From: Pomphorhynchus laevis
Lineage: Eukaryota; Acanthocephala; Palaeacanthocephala; Echinorhynchida; Pomphorhynchidae
Direction: 5' to 3'
Assembly (NCBI GenBank): GCA_012934845.2
Contig: WNNJ02000583.1
Location: 1 to 64,000, forward strand
DNA: 64,000 nt
Shown: in pieces, positions 21,791 through 35,200 of the stretch
Position numbering within the stretch: the first letter of the stretch is position 1
How the letters are laid out: every line of letters begins with the position of its first letter
Notes under the pieces: generated by a model
Told to the model about the DNA's origin: nothing
The model's database searches: none
Seen by the model: the letters and a program-made list of their open reading frames with translations, nothing else
Made by a program: the position numbers and the translations under genes

Positions 21791-22390
21791 TATTAGAAAA
21801 AATTCCACCAGACACACTCGTTTTATTTAAGTAAAGCCCGTATTAAGACTCAAAGTCATTACCATGTTTATGTTATCATCATATTAAGGTCATGATCATA
21901 TTTAATTGTAATTATTACTGACTATTCTTAATTTAATAAATAATGTATAAAAATATTATCAAACTGTTAATCAATCCTAATACGGATTTTTTAATATGTG
22001 CAATAACTTTTTCAAAAGTATGTGTCGAAAGTATCCAATGTGTGGAGATTTTATTGCAAATTTTAAAATATAATTTTGATTTATTTAATATTTTGATTAA
22101 TACAATATTTTAAATTGTTTGCAAATATGATCAATATACAATAATATTTTTACATAAACAGTAACTGTCTCTATATTTTACATGGATACAATTGTTTCAG
22201 TATTTTATATTACATTAACGGTAATTTTATTTCACATAAAAATTACAATATATTATTATGCAATATTATTATATTATTAATATATATTATATTAATTGTA
22301 TAATATTATTATATAATATTATATAATTGCGTATTATTATATGCAATTATAATATTCAAATATAAAAACTACAAAACGATTAAGAAAAAT
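21790..22390. other. AT-rich intergenic DNA
   Basis: Very AT-rich sequence with ATTATTATA low-complexity stretches. I see no gene or recognised repeat. Confidence 0.7.
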
Positions 22391-25300
22391 ACAGGAAGAT
22401 ACAATCACACATCGATTAAAAATTGTTCGACGGTTTTATCGCCCATCGCTTCCATAATTCAAAAAGAGTTCCTTTGCCGGACAGCTAGGCTCAGCCACTG
22501 TATCATGTAGCTACCGGCTCTTGCTCATAATGTTGCCCATCTTAGCACCCCGGACAGGCGTGCGATAAAGGCTTTGATTGCTGGGTTGTATGCGCTTCAT
22601 GTTTCGATTGTACCTGCATGTTCCTGCTGGAACTTGTATGTTCGTTGATTGATGAATGCATATTTTGCGGTTTTTCGCGTTTCGGTGAGTCCTGCTATCT
22701 TTCCAGCACGGGCGGCAGATCGCATAGCGTGGTTAGCAACCATAATATTTGATCAAGTGTAGCCCGCACCAAGTGTAGGCAACCTGTCTCTGGTACTAAC
22801 GAACAATCATCGAGATGCTTGCCATCGTCAAGCGCAAGGCCTTTCGTCTTTAATCGTTATGGTATTTAGTCTCTACAGAGCGCTTGTTGCAGCAGCTTGT
22901 AAAATGGTGATGGCCGAACGCATCTGCCTGGTCGACACAAACACATGTGAACTCTTTAGCAATCAGAACTCCCAGTCGCATGTCCATTGATATTGGAAAA
23001 GTCAATATATGCGGGTGCCAACCGCCGTAATCAGAAACGCATGCAGAATAGGCTCCAGACTATGGTGTAAACATGGCTAATAAACGGTATATGTATCTTG
23101 TCATTTCGCAGTTCTGTAGAAAACATTGCAACATGGAGACCCGTCATGCCACGGTCCATCGTCTTTAAGTGTTTAGGTCCGATGATACCAAAGAACGGAT
23201 ATGACGACCATTGTTCAATCGCATTGGTGAAAAGCAGATCTGCCCTATCGTACGTGTTTATAATGCATATCTCTAGCAACCACCCTATTATATCGTTTTG
23301 TCTGAACAGAGATTAACAGAATGCTGAAATGGCCGTTTCGCTTGCAATAATCCCACCATTATTGATGGATAAAGTTGTCTGGGACTAGACATGTGCGATC
23401 AACCGTTAATTCAGGATACTCGATAGTACATAAAGCAATTCGCCATCTTCATTATCCAATCAGTTGCTCAGAAAACAAGGGCAATATCGGAGCAGGTACG
23501 GCATTTTAGGAAGGCCGATGCACCGACGTAGAAGACACAAAGCGTCCTGTCGGGCTAATAGAAAAGGTGTTCTCGTGCTAAGCGTAACTTATCTGTTGCT
23601 GAGTCTACTGCAGCATCCAGCGATATCATAATTCTGCCGAAGGGCACTCCTAGCAAATATGTATCTCCAGGCTTCCCGTTACAGCATCCGGTAGGATCGA
23701 TAGAAGAAGACTCCGAACGGCTGGATCATTGGAGATGATCGCCCATTAACTGGTATTCAATTTTTGTCCAATGAAAGCGGCTCTCTGAGATATCATATAA
23801 ACGTCCATCCCCAAGGTCACCTGTCTCCCACAAGTGTACTGTCATCGAGATACCAGACGGATAGACATGATGCAATTGAAACTGCCAAATTATTAATAGC
23901 TATCGAAAACAGCAAGGGAACGATATACCTCTTTGTTGAACGCTTTCATCTGACTAGATTTGTCGATTTTCCATTAACAGAAGGCTTAGTTGATCGTAGC
24001 CTACTCGCACAAATTGAAGAATGCCTGGAATATATTTAAAACTGCATCTCAGCGCATTATATTAAAAGCATTTCCAATATTTAGTTAAACGCGTCCGTGA
24101 TTATCGGACAAACTGTCTTTGATGAAACATCGCACAGCGTGAGTGGTCGCTTCCAGTTCGTCAGAAACACCAATACATAGCTGATGTGGCAAAATGTGCT
24201 GGCCAAAATTCCAGTAATAGACAAGCACACTATATTTGAAACCAATCGTCTCACATCGCATCAGATTGCAATTGGTCTAATTCAGTCAGTCTTCTTCCGT
24301 AACGGGATAAAACGTGCTCCGCCGAAATACTCACGTCGCGTTTAACCGACCCAGTCAGTACCAGACGAGAAAAATTGAATAAGTTTTCGATCATTTTTTA
24401 ACGGATTCCCCTCTTGATGGCCCTTCAGATCCTTTAGATGGAGTTGTGTAAAGCCATCGCCATCACCCGATGAAGCATTTGGTAAAGAGCGGTAGCCCGT
24501 ACGACCGCTAAAACGTAGCCATTAGTGGATCACAAGTTAAGCTGTAGAGGCGGCTTGCTGATGTACTGGGACGACAATGATCACCATTAGATCACTAGTT
24601 GATTTTCGTGCTGAATGCTTCTGACAAAGTTGTTTAAACATTGTATCATTAAGCTGTACAACCTGATCGCTGTGGTGGAGTAACCGTATTAACCCCACGA
24701 ATGTGTCCGTTTTATAATTTCGCGGATACACGTTTACGCATACACTATAAGGTGATGGATCACAGCGTGCTGGCCGATCTTTCGCATCACAAGATCTGTT
24801 TGGCTGCAGCTTAAGCTGAGAACGAGTTGCATTTTCCTTGATAAGATTAACAAGGCTGGTTTTGATGGTCCTTTTGTCTTGCTGAGAACTATCAGCACAG
24901 TTTTACAGAAGCACAGCAGCATGAACCAAAGTCCAGCATTAGACTGATCGCACACTACGTCAGATAGGTGAAGTGACAGACGGTCAGTTACTGCGGGACG
25001 CGTTGTACGAGTAATGAGTAGAACGATCCGTCATCGGTAGGATAGCGCATCCGTCACCTGTATGATACGTTTTGGTACGACCATCACTAATATAGTCTAC
25101 AATTTCAGATGTCTATTGTATTCGGGGCTGGGCCATTCTGTCGGCAGCATATTTAGCATCAGTTAGACAAGAGCCCGGGCATCCGAGAGCGGGTTAATAC
25201 TTCCGAAACACACTTGTTGTAGCGGAAAATAATTGGAAACAGACAGCGCAGCACGCTTGGCATGTCGTCGAGACATTAGCTGGATAAGGAGTACATTCTG

Positions 25301-25620
25301 TATTTTCTCCTTGTTTGATTGGTCGATTATACCTGACGATTCGATTACATCTGGTTCGGTCATTTGCATCGATCCGGAAAATGAGGATGGTGCGCTTGTA
25401 TGATATATTGTAGCAAGTTAATTGTAAGTTCAGATATGCTACTTTGCTGCGCGTCTTGTTCATCACTTAAGGTTGTTGTGTTCAATTTAAATGTTGTGTT
25501 CGTCTTCTTTCGTTTTATTTCAATTTGCCCACAATAGCTAGTACTTAAGTAATGTGCATAGGAAAGCAGCAGAACAACAACGGTACAAAAACAGTGTAAA
25601 AAGCAGTTTACCAATGAATC
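22390..25620. other. GC-richer stretch without an identified gene
   Basis: About 3.2 kb clearly less AT-rich than its flanks, with only short open frames. On the minus strand at 25,614-25,360 a frame opens with a signal-peptide-like start (MVNCFLHCFCTVVVLLLSYA). An overlapping frame (25,369-25,163) and a cysteine-rich third frame continue it in broken form. On the plus strand, 23,764-24,039 is open (ending RSLLAQIEECLEYI). I recognise no family. It is probably an old, decayed coding element or pseudogene, possibly more than one. Confidence 0.4.
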
Positions 25621-26105
25621 AATAGACCGCTGTCAATATTGTAATCAGTTTATTATAATCAGAACTTTTTTATAAAACTTTTTTCGTAACTTTTTTGTAA
25701 ACTATTTCACTATAAATGGTTTACAGAAACAAAACGTCTTATTGCTGTTTCTTAAGATGCTATTTAACAGGATATAACAAAATAAAGAAGTAAAATAGTA
25801 TTTTATTGATCCTGCCTGGAAATTCCAAATTTAAAAGATGGATCAACATTAGTTAGTTTTGACTTTGAATTATTTACAATAAAGCTGGAATGAATTTTTA
25901 GATTTTGTGTGAGATAAGTTTAACAAGCAACATAAGAAAAATCTTAAACCATTAAAATTTATACTTAAAAATCAAGGTAATATTACATTAATAAATATTA
26001 TAAAATAAACAACCTTGAATTCCTCAATATAGTATTTGCTACAATTCAAAATTCAAAGTTAATATATTTGTATTTGACAGAAATATCATGAATAATTAGT
26101 AAATG
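25620..26105. other. AT-rich DNA downstream of RRM2
   Basis: No gene seen. The region lies 3' of the RRM2 stop codon and should hold its 3' UTR. AATAAA sequences occur (for example near 25,780), but I cannot pick the polyadenylation site. Confidence 0.5.
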
Positions 26106-26258
26106 TTAAAAGTCTGCATCAGTCGTGAACTTGGTGTGTTTATCAGGGGCCATAACTCCTGCTTTCTGATATTCACCGACACGGCGTTCAAAGAAGTTTG
26201 TTTTACCTTGCATTGAAATGTTTTCCATGAAGTCGAAGGGATTTCCCCTATTGTAAAT
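26106..26258 (-). CDS. RRM2: RRM2 exon 6 with stop codon
   Basis: 50 codons plus TAA (26,108-26,106): [20 protein letters not shown] to FTTDADF. The preceding intron is only 49 bp. Confidence 0.95.
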   Translation of the reverse strand: MYNRGNPFDFMENISMQGKTNFFERRVGEYQKAGVMAPDKHTKFTTDADF

Positions 26259-29200
26259 CTTTTAAAAACAACAGTAATAATAATCTTAAATTGTAGCAAA
26301 TGTAAACCTTTGAACATCCCAAATCCACAAGCAAGCGATCAGCGACAAATTCAATGTACTGGCACATTAGATCAGTATTCATACCGATTAGGCCTTCTGG
26401 CATTGCATCATTCATAAACTGATGTTCAACCTGCACAGCAGATCTTATAATTTCTAGAATCCGTTCCTCTGGTAATTTGTTTTCCAAATGTCGGTACAGA
26501 AGCACCGCAAAATCCACATGCAAACTCTATATGTATTCAAATAAATTCAACTATACAAATTATATTCAAAACAATAATATATACAAGCTCATCTTAAACG
26601 ATCAAAACACGCAAACCATTGAGCATCCAAAATCCACATTTTATCAAGGTTTTTCATAAAAAACGAAAAATGTGATAAAATTGTCGATATGCTAATATCG
26701 TGTGTAGTTTGATTAAATACAGCACATACCATATAATTAGTCTTTGCTATCGGCATTGGGCGAATATTCGCGACTTACATTAGTCTACGTATTTTATATT
26801 ATATATAATATAATATTTATATTATTTTATGTCAGAAAAGAAGTTTTAGCCCTTTATTCCTCCAAACAGCATAGCAGCGAAGACAAATATATGCAAGTTT
26901 CGTATTTCTTGCAAATACGTCAAGTGGTGTATTTCCTTGCAAAAACGTTCCCCCAAAAAAGAATAAAAAGTTAAAATTTAAAATAAAAGTCAATATTTAT
27001 GAATGGACTAAAAAATAACGGACGATATATCATAATAAGGATTAGAGGTCATCAGAAGGAACTGATATGTAATAAGGGTTCGGGGTTGCTATGTTGATTA
27101 CATAGCAACCCAGAATCATGGTTGCTATGTAATCAGGTACGTTTTTAGACGTGTGCATTTTTAACGAAGGAGCTTTATTCTATATCTCGCGATCGTCGGT
27201 TGCGTGCTTCGAATATCATGAGCAACGAAAGCGAACAAGTACGAGTAAAGGATACTAGAAGTTGATCACATTTCCTTCGATAACGTGAGCTTTCGCTTAA
27301 ACGCGTGCTTACATATATATTAAAAGAGAGTGCATGCTCGAGGTTTGAACCCTGTACATAGAGTTTGCAGTAGATATGCCTTCACCATTCGGCAATAAGG
27401 GGCAAATTAATAATATTTGAAACTTAAAACAAACAAATGCCATCTACAGAAAAGTATAGTAAATTTCATTTGATATTTCGTAAACATATGTTAGCATCTT
27501 CAGTAATTTTCTTAAGATTCTAACAGAGGTTAGAGAAATATCAAACAAATTAAATCAGCTAACTGAGTCTACGTACTTAATATAATAATAAGATAAACAA
27601 AACAATAATTCTAAATCAAAATTTAATAATTAAATAATAAAATTGTAATTGTTTTTAGATTTTTTATAATTTAAATAAAGTTAAAATAAAAAAATTGAAA
27701 TTTAAAATAAACGTCATTTTTATGAATTGACTAATAAATAACAGACGTTGTATCAGAATAAGGATTAGAGGTCATCAGGAGGAACTGCTATGCTATCAGG
27801 TTTCGGCCCCTAACTCCTCTACCCAACATAGCAGCGGGGCCAAATACATGCTAATGATGTATTTCCTCTGATAAACTATCTAGTATCTTATTCTAATACA
27901 AAGTATATTATTTATTATTCATCCATAAAAATTTGCCACTTAAGAGTTTAAATTTATTCTTTATATTATTGTGTTGATTTATATATTTTACTATTTTCTG
28001 CTTGATGTTATTTTTATAGTAACCTAGTTTAAAATATGTATCTATTAAATTATTTAAATGATTTTGAAGAAAGCCAATATCATTACATATTGTTGCAATT
28101 CTTAAAATTTCATTATTTAATGTATTATATTTTATATTATATGGTATGCATGAATGCTCATGCAAAAATATGTTTCTTGTAAATTTAAATATGTCATCTT
28201 TACGATATAAATTAATAGTAGTTTTAGTTAATGTTAATTTAATGTTCATATCTAGATATACACCTTCTTTATCATTAATATTGGTTTTGTTAAGAATAAG
28301 GCTTTCTGGATAACATATATTTCATATATTTATATTGTTTAGATTTAGTTTTTACACAGTTATGAACAAATTCATATTCTATAAAGCTTAAAAACAAGTC
28401 AGCTATAATTGGGCTACTATTACCACCCATTGGAACACCTTTTACTTGTCTAAATATAGATGTCCCTACTTTTAAATAATTTTGATTTATCAAAATATTT
28501 AAGGATTCTATTAATTCAATTTTATCCATATATTTATATTTATTTGATGGTTTAATTTTTGTTAGATAGGCGTTATAATTATTATAACATATATATGTAT
28601 ATCTTTTTCCGAATATAAGGTTAATTAATTTTACTAACGCTTCTTTAATATCTACTAAATCTAGATTTGTATAAAGCGTACTAAAATCGTATGTATTTAT
28701 ATTTTGAAAATTTATTCCTTTTGTCTGTTCTAAAAATTCTTTTGTAGAATTAATACTGAAATAGTGTTTTATACCAGTATTAATTTCGATTACCTTGCAA
28801 TATTTTTTAAAATGTGCTTTAATTACTTTAAGTATTTTATTCATATAGACAGAAAGTGGTTTTAATGTACATTTAAACGCACTACATATGAACCTAGGTT
28901 TTATTGGATTTTTATGTAATTTTGGATTCCAATATAATATAGGTATAGTTTTATTATCTAATTCAACCTTTATACCCTTTTTATCCATTATAGAACAGTG
29001 ACTTGTAATAATTGTTTCTAAACTCAACTCACTACGTTCATATGTTGGATTTACATTTAAATCATTAGAATTAACCTCTTTCATTAGTATATCATAATAA
29101 AGCTTTTTGCATATGAAGACAAAGTTATTACTAGCTTTATCAATAGTTGTTATTATATAGTTATCCTTTAATTTAGTAAGTTCTTTATACATATCTTTAT

Positions 29201-32200
29201 TAATTTTATCTTTCCTTTTATAATTGTTTGTTATTTTCATTTTATTTTTAATTTTATCAAATATATAATCTTTCCAAATTTTTATCTTAGATATATTCGA
29301 GCTTTCACTATTAATCAGCTTACTAAAGTAATCATTTAAGTTATTATATAACGAACTGTAAATTTTATTTTTGTCGTTGTTGTTATTTAATCTATATTTA
29401 TACCCTTTTCGATAGCAGCTTTCTTAATTCACAATTTTCAATTAATTCTAGATTATGGGTACATATATGTTCATTTATTTTATCAAAACTAAGACTTTTA
29501 CAATTGCATTCTGTTTCCATTATGTTTCTAATATTATCGTTACATATTGATTTTAATTCTTTATTATAATTACAAATTTTTCGTCCTAATGGTGGTAGGA
29601 GTTTATACCTTATTTTAGGAATATATTTACTTAAATCTGACCCTATTATTTCTTTACTTTTAGAATTATTTAAAAGTCCGGCTATATTTATGTTATCTAT
29701 ACATTTATTAATGAAGTTTATGGTTAATGTATATTTTCTATTGTTATTATTAACATTTATTGTACGATTATAGTATTTTGTATTACAATAACTGTCTATT
29801 ATACAACTTAGCCTATCATAGTCGTTAATTAATTTTTGATTTATTGAACATATGATATCTTTAGAAAAACTTCTTATATTTACATAAAGATCTTTTAGCT
29901 TATTATCACTTAAAAGTTGTTTTAATATTTCTAATTGTTCATTTATATACATATCTTTTTTAATATTTTTAACTCTATTTTTCCTATTCCTTTTATCACC
30001 ATGACTTCTTGGTTTGCGTTTAACCGGATTATTATAATATAGTTGTTTATTATGTATTATACTACTTCTGCCAATTCCTTGTACCACGTCATTCAATCCT
30101 AATGGGTACATGGAATTAAGCGTTTTAATCCAAAAATCTTCTTTTTCTAATAGTTTTTGATTTAATATTGAAATGTTTTCTTCGATAATATGTTCTAAAA
30201 TAAATAATTTACAGTTTTTAATATCATGTCCTATTAATCTCATATGTTTATGAAATATAGTTTGACTATTATGCTGTATATTATATATGTGTTGCCTAAA
30301 CCTAGTTTTTAACATTTGATGTTTTTCCTATATATTGCAATCCACATGTACATTGTATTAGATACACTACACCTGCGGTACTGCAGTTACAATTATTATT
30401 AATAATTGTAACTGTAATTTTGATCCAGCTTCAATAATTCTTTATAATATTTTATCTTAAATTTAAGGAAATTCATATTTGAATAAACCTAATATATAAT
30501 TTATATCCTAATAACAAAAAACAGCCTATTGGAAGAATGAATAATTTTCTGAAGATGCTAGCATAAGTTAGCGAAATATCAAATAAAAATTTCCTCTACT
30601 TAATCCAGCTCCAATAATTATTTATTAATAATGGATCATTATCAACTATTTAAAATTGCTATAATATTTTTGAAATATGACACAAGAGGTTAGTGAAATA
30701 TCAAATAAAATTTTCCTTCTTTCTTTAATCCAGCTCCAATACTTCTTTATTAATTAATTTTCTTAACTCTTTAAAATGAAAAATAAAATAAAAATGACGT
30801 ACTATGAACTTACTGAATTTAGAGATCATTTTGTAAATCATTAATGTAACAGCGCAAAATGTTGTTTCATTAATTGAATTAATTTTCTGTTCTATTAATT
30901 TTATTTTCTTTAAATTTTATATTTATTTGACTAATTATAATTTTAATATTTCACTATTCTAACTTTCCTGGATAATTTTAAGAACTATCAATTTTACCGA
31001 GGTATCATGTCATTTACTTCTAAACATTTATATTGTCCTTACTTAAACAAGAAATGGGCTCGTTACCCCAAAATTCCACCCTAGATACATTTAAGCGCAT
31101 ATCATTTCGTTGTCATTTTCTGTTTTGCCTGAGTATTGTTAAGCAATCTATTTCACTCAAAAATATCTCTAGAATCGCTTCAAAACAAACAATCATCATC
31201 GTTTGACTCATTTTTGTCATAATACCTTTTTGTGGCAACATTTATACCGTAAATAATTTGCATATTTTTATTATGGTATTGCGACGTTAACTATTTTCGA
31301 ATATTGGAATTCACGTTTTGAAAAATTATAGTATATATTTATAATCCTTTTTAAAATAAATAGTTTATCATATACTATTTAATATTATTGCAAAATCATT
31401 TGTTCTTTAAATTAATTTATAAAACATTTAATAGCATTGTTGTTTAGATGTTTATAAACTTAGAAATTATTTATAATAAAAAAACGTACCTCATCTCGAC
31501 TTATTAATTCATTGCTAAAGCACAATCCCGGCATTAAACCGCGCTTTTTTAACCAGAATATGGCAGCGAAAGATCCACAGAAGAAAACTCCTTCAACTGT
31601 AGCAAACGCAACCAAACGCTCAGCAAAACTTGCCTTTGAATCTTTAATCCACTTAATTGCCCAATCAGCCTTTGCACCAACTGAAGGCATCTCATCCACT
31701 GCATTAAATAATTCATTTCTATAAGTAAACAAATTACTATATTTTACAATGACAAAAAGTATTTTGTCTTTACAAAAAGTAATAATTCACTTGATTAAAT
31801 GTTGGGTTGAAAAGACAGTTTGGGAATCAGATTACTCCCGGGGTCGAAACCCTCATAGAAGAATAAAAGCCAACCTCTGGATAAGGCCATGCAATTCAAG
31901 CCAAAGTTCAATGTTTACTCTTTTAAATAGAGGTGGATGCCTTTTAACCTTATTATTTGAAATAGTGATCGCTATAGATGTAATAATACTAAGCTTTTTA
32001 TAAACTGACGTAACTAAGCAATCATTATCGACTTGGAAATTGGTATCAATGTATATATATAATCGTCATAATAAATATTGCAAGCAAAATTTTAATAAAC
32101 GCTGTGACTAACTTCTAAATAAATATATCAATTCAAAGTTATTTTTGTATTTACTGTGTATCGCGTCTGTAGACCAAAAGAATATTAAACAAACAGTAAA

Positions 32201-35200
32201 ATTAAATCTACTACTCAGAGCTGCTTGATCATATTTCTAACATTTAAAACAGCTACTATTGAACTATGTACTCAGAGCTGCTGGATCATCTTTCTAACAT
32301 TTAAAAAAACAGCTAAATCTAAAAACAAACACAGTTATGAACAAACCGCACGTTTGGTATTTTATCACGCTACTAGTCATCGAAATATTGAAATAAATTA
32401 ATGTTTATTAATTCTTCTCCAAAATTCTGAAAAAATAAATCAGTTTTTTTAAATGATAATATTTCATTTTATTTTATTACACAAGGATATTATATCATCT
32501 TTATTTTAAATTTCTAAATATATTATATATATCATACTATATTTCTAATTATAATATGATCATATGTCATTTTATTGTATTATATTATGATAATATTATA
32601 TTTCTAATTATATATTTAATACATATATTACTAATTAATTATATCATATTACATTTTTAATTTTTCATTCACTTATAAGTATAATATATATCATTATATG
32701 GTAATATCACATTTATGATTATTTGATGATTAACTAGAAACGACATATTATAATAGACACGAGAATCTGAATAAATTGTAAGCTTTCGGTCAACAAGGAG
32801 CTCTTAAAACAGAAGTAAAACATTGTACGTATTATTTATGGGTTTATACCTTAAAAAGATTATAACAATGTGCGTATAAAATACTGTCCAAGGTTGTTCT
32901 GACAACCAAATGTTGAGCGCGAATATTAGAAAAGTAATAAATACTAGTTAATGCACTTGAACAACATACTAATCGCCATCAAAATCATGATCACTTAATT
33001 AGTGATCGCTTTGAAAAAGATCATTTTTAATCATTTATCGAAATAAATACGGACAATACTGTCTATGAAAAACAAAATAATTGAATATATTAAATCTGAT
33101 TTCAATATTTTTTGTATTTATCTAGTCATTAGGTGAAATTTTTCTTTAATTTTCATTTTCACTTGTTCTGGCAGCAAGCATATTTTAATGCTTTATATTT
33201 TTATCTGATTTATATGCTTCATACTTTATACTACATTATTTTGTCTTCATATCTAAACCTTCTTTTTATTAGAAGTTCAATACACATCAAATGTTTTGAT
33301 TTTCTAGAAATACACGAAACCGATGTAATTTATTGGCAACGGTATAACGGAATTGTTCCTTCTAATGATGATCAATAAGTGGTCATCAGTTCCACATGAT
33401 GACTTCTAATCCTTATTCTGATACATCGTCTGCTATTTTTAGTCAATTCATAAAAATTGACTTTTATTTTAAATTTCAATTTTTTATTTTAACTTGATAT
33501 AAGTTATATAAATCTTAACTTTATTTATTATTTATCTATATTTTTATTATATAATAAAATAATATATAATATAATATAATATATAAATGTATTATATATT
33601 TATATATAAAATACGTATACTCAGTTATCTGATTTGATCAAATATTGCCAAACTTTATTAGTGTAAAGAAGGTGTAAACTATAATTTTAAGTAATAATCA
33701 TGTTCAATTAGTTTTGAAAATTACTTGTTACCTAAACAAAATAAAAAGTCAGCGGTATAATATCATACATTTCTAGCAAATTTGAATGCGCTTGACGAAA
33801 CGGGAAAATTGAAATGAAGAAAATACGATGGACAAAGAATACCTTGATATTCTAGTTGAAATATTGATGGATTTTCGAATAAAGGTAGGACCCTCGAGTC
33901 CTACCTTAAGTTTATTTATAATAAATCTTAATTTTAATAAGTTAATAAATTAAAGATCACACTATGTAACTATCTATGCATAATGAGTAAAAATTACCAA
34001 ACCATTATTGACCTTGAGAAAGTCTACACTGAAAAAATGCATATCAATTATATTAGTGAGAAAGAGAATGTTTTGGTCTGATTTTTCTTCGATGGAACAG
34101 GTAACTTATATCTTATTCTCGATTATATATCAAATAAAAAGCTAAGAGGAGAGCACAAAAACTTTGAATGCGTTTCTGTTAGGAGTTGTAAATAATTCAA
34201 GAATGGCTATAAAGTGACAATCATAAAAAATAAACTGGCAAAGATGACTAAATTTGACTAAATTATAGACCAGTGTTGTATGACAAAAGTTTAATCTAGT
34301 CACCTTTGATCAAGACTAAGCCATGCGGAGGTTCCTCCAGCATTTTAAGTGTCAAAGATGGGGGCACTTCTCCTCCATAGTAGGGAAAATTCAGGATGTT
34401 TACATTGTGCAGTGTTCATGAGTCAAGCACTCTATTTATAGGCATTCTTTCAAATGCGCCAATTGTAGTGGGAATCGTAAAGCCTATTCAAGGCAATACT
34501 CTAATTTTATAGAATATTGTAAATTAATGGATGGTAATGAAATGGAGCCATTGACTGTTGACTCATGGAGATCTTTTCAAGTGTAGGTGATGATAAAGAC
34601 GTTAAGCAAAATTAATAAATCCTTTTAGTCAAGAGAAAAATGGCGGAACTAGACTGATAATTCAGTCTTTGAGTAATTAATTACTAAGTAGCTTGAATAA
34701 TTCTCAAGATAATTATAAAATGAAGACTCAGCCAAATTATTAAACCGAGAGACAATTTCACATTAAGTGATAATATATTCAGCTATTGAGACTATGCGTA
34801 TAAAAAACACGAATTATGCTCCAGATTATCACAAAAATGGAGAATCAGCCAAAACGGAGAGATAATGTTGCATTAAGTGAAAACATATTCAGGTATAAGA
34901 CATATGAATATAAGGATTTGGATATTTCGGTAAGGCACAACAGATGGGGGCGACTAACGAGTTGATCATCTCATCAAATACTATTCAATAATAAGTAATT
35001 ACAGATTTCGAAAGCGTTATGGTATACACGGACATTGATGGGTGATCAAAGTTAAATAATGATAAAATGGGGAGGAAATATTTACTCTATAGTGATAAAA
35101 ACAAGTTTAAAAAAACCACTAAAGCTTCCTTTTGATAATAAGAATGAAAAATATTTGAATATTGGATGTTGAAATTTTGTTCTTGTGGAAGTCTACCTGC

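Noticed and set aside
25163-25614. A secreted-protein gene on the minus strand
   Set aside because: The start looks like a signal peptide, but the continuation needs frame changes, has stops and matches no family I know; kept only as part of the unidentified stretch.
27553-30384. Selenocysteine (UGA) codons in the Naiad frame
   Set aside because: Known in some Naiads, but the frame breaks I noticed here are ordinary and I saw no SECIS-like element.
31830-31860. GGGGTCGAAACCC as a tRNA or Pol III B box
   Set aside because: No A box or foldable tRNA body upstream.
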